NCBI RefSeq assembly: GCF_020741395.1
Contig: NZ_DYZA01000188.1
Span: 1 to 5,238, forward strand
From: Mailhella massiliensis
GTDB lineage: Bacteria; Desulfobacterota; Desulfovibrionia; Desulfovibrionales; Desulfovibrionaceae
Direction: 5' to 3'
Length of the DNA: 5,238 nt
The translations under genes and the position numbers were made by a program. Positions 5,204 to 5,238 of this stretch are shown one piece after another. The first letter of the stretch is position 1; every line of letters begins with the position of its first letter. The notes below the pieces were generated by a model. The model searched no databases. It was not told the DNA's origin and saw only the letters and a list, made by a program, of their open reading frames with translations.

Positions 5204-5238
5204 GGGTTAAAAGCCCCCAGCTAGGCTGGAGGATCCTG
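5204..5238. other. Window edge after the terminator, no gene visible
   Basis: The remaining bases contain a short dyad, CCAGC-TAG-GCTGG (5217-5229), and the palindrome AGGATCCT (5230-5237). Read on the minus strand, the dyad is followed by GGGGGCTTTT, which could be a weak terminator for a convergent gene to the right, but the sequence ends too soon to tell. Confidence 0.2.

Overview
The window (5238 bases, GC-rich, all convincing genes on the + strand) looks like part of a bacterial chromosome. An NfnAB-type flavin-bifurcating transhydrogenase next to a polar amino-acid ABC transporter, together with the protein sequences and codon use, suggests a sulfate- or sulfite-reducing Desulfovibrionaceae-type organism (Desulfovibrio, Bilophila or Mailhella-like). 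That assignment is inference from family knowledge; no ribosomal RNA or marker gene is present to prove it.

Layout. Positions 1-97 hold the tail of an upstream unit that I cannot identify: a 9-bp inverted repeat and an intrinsic terminator. Positions 98-278 are a leader with a weak promoter candidate, an imperfect palindrome and a doubtful small ORF with a good ribosome binding site. nfnA (279-1142) and nfnB (1145-2539) form a tight two-gene operon closed by a strong terminator at 2565-2592. The gap 2593-2813 carries a perfect -35 box, an AT-rich perfect palindrome just downstream of the expected transcription start, and a structured leader. A three-gene ABC importer operon follows: periplasmic binding protein (2814-3554), permease (3594-4418) and ATPase (4402-5151), closed by a terminator at 5174-5203.

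How the genes work together. NfnA and NfnB should form a cytoplasmic FAD/iron-sulfur complex that couples NADH and reduced ferredoxin to NADPH (reversibly, by electron bifurcation or confurcation). The binding protein, permease and ATPase should form an importer of a polar amino acid, perhaps glutamine or a related one. No sequence link between the two operons is visible apart from adjacency, and the strong terminator between them argues for separate transcription.

The coding content is ordinary for its families. The less-explained signals are mostly noncoding: the leader of the ABC operon (palindrome, two stem-loops and a partial likeness to cobalamin-riboswitch sequence blocks), an 11-bp perfect inverted repeat at the binding-protein/permease junction that bears on the permease start, a possible leader peptide before nfnA, and competing hairpins at the last terminator. 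I see no mobile element, CRISPR array, tRNA or rRNA, and no convincing undescribed system.
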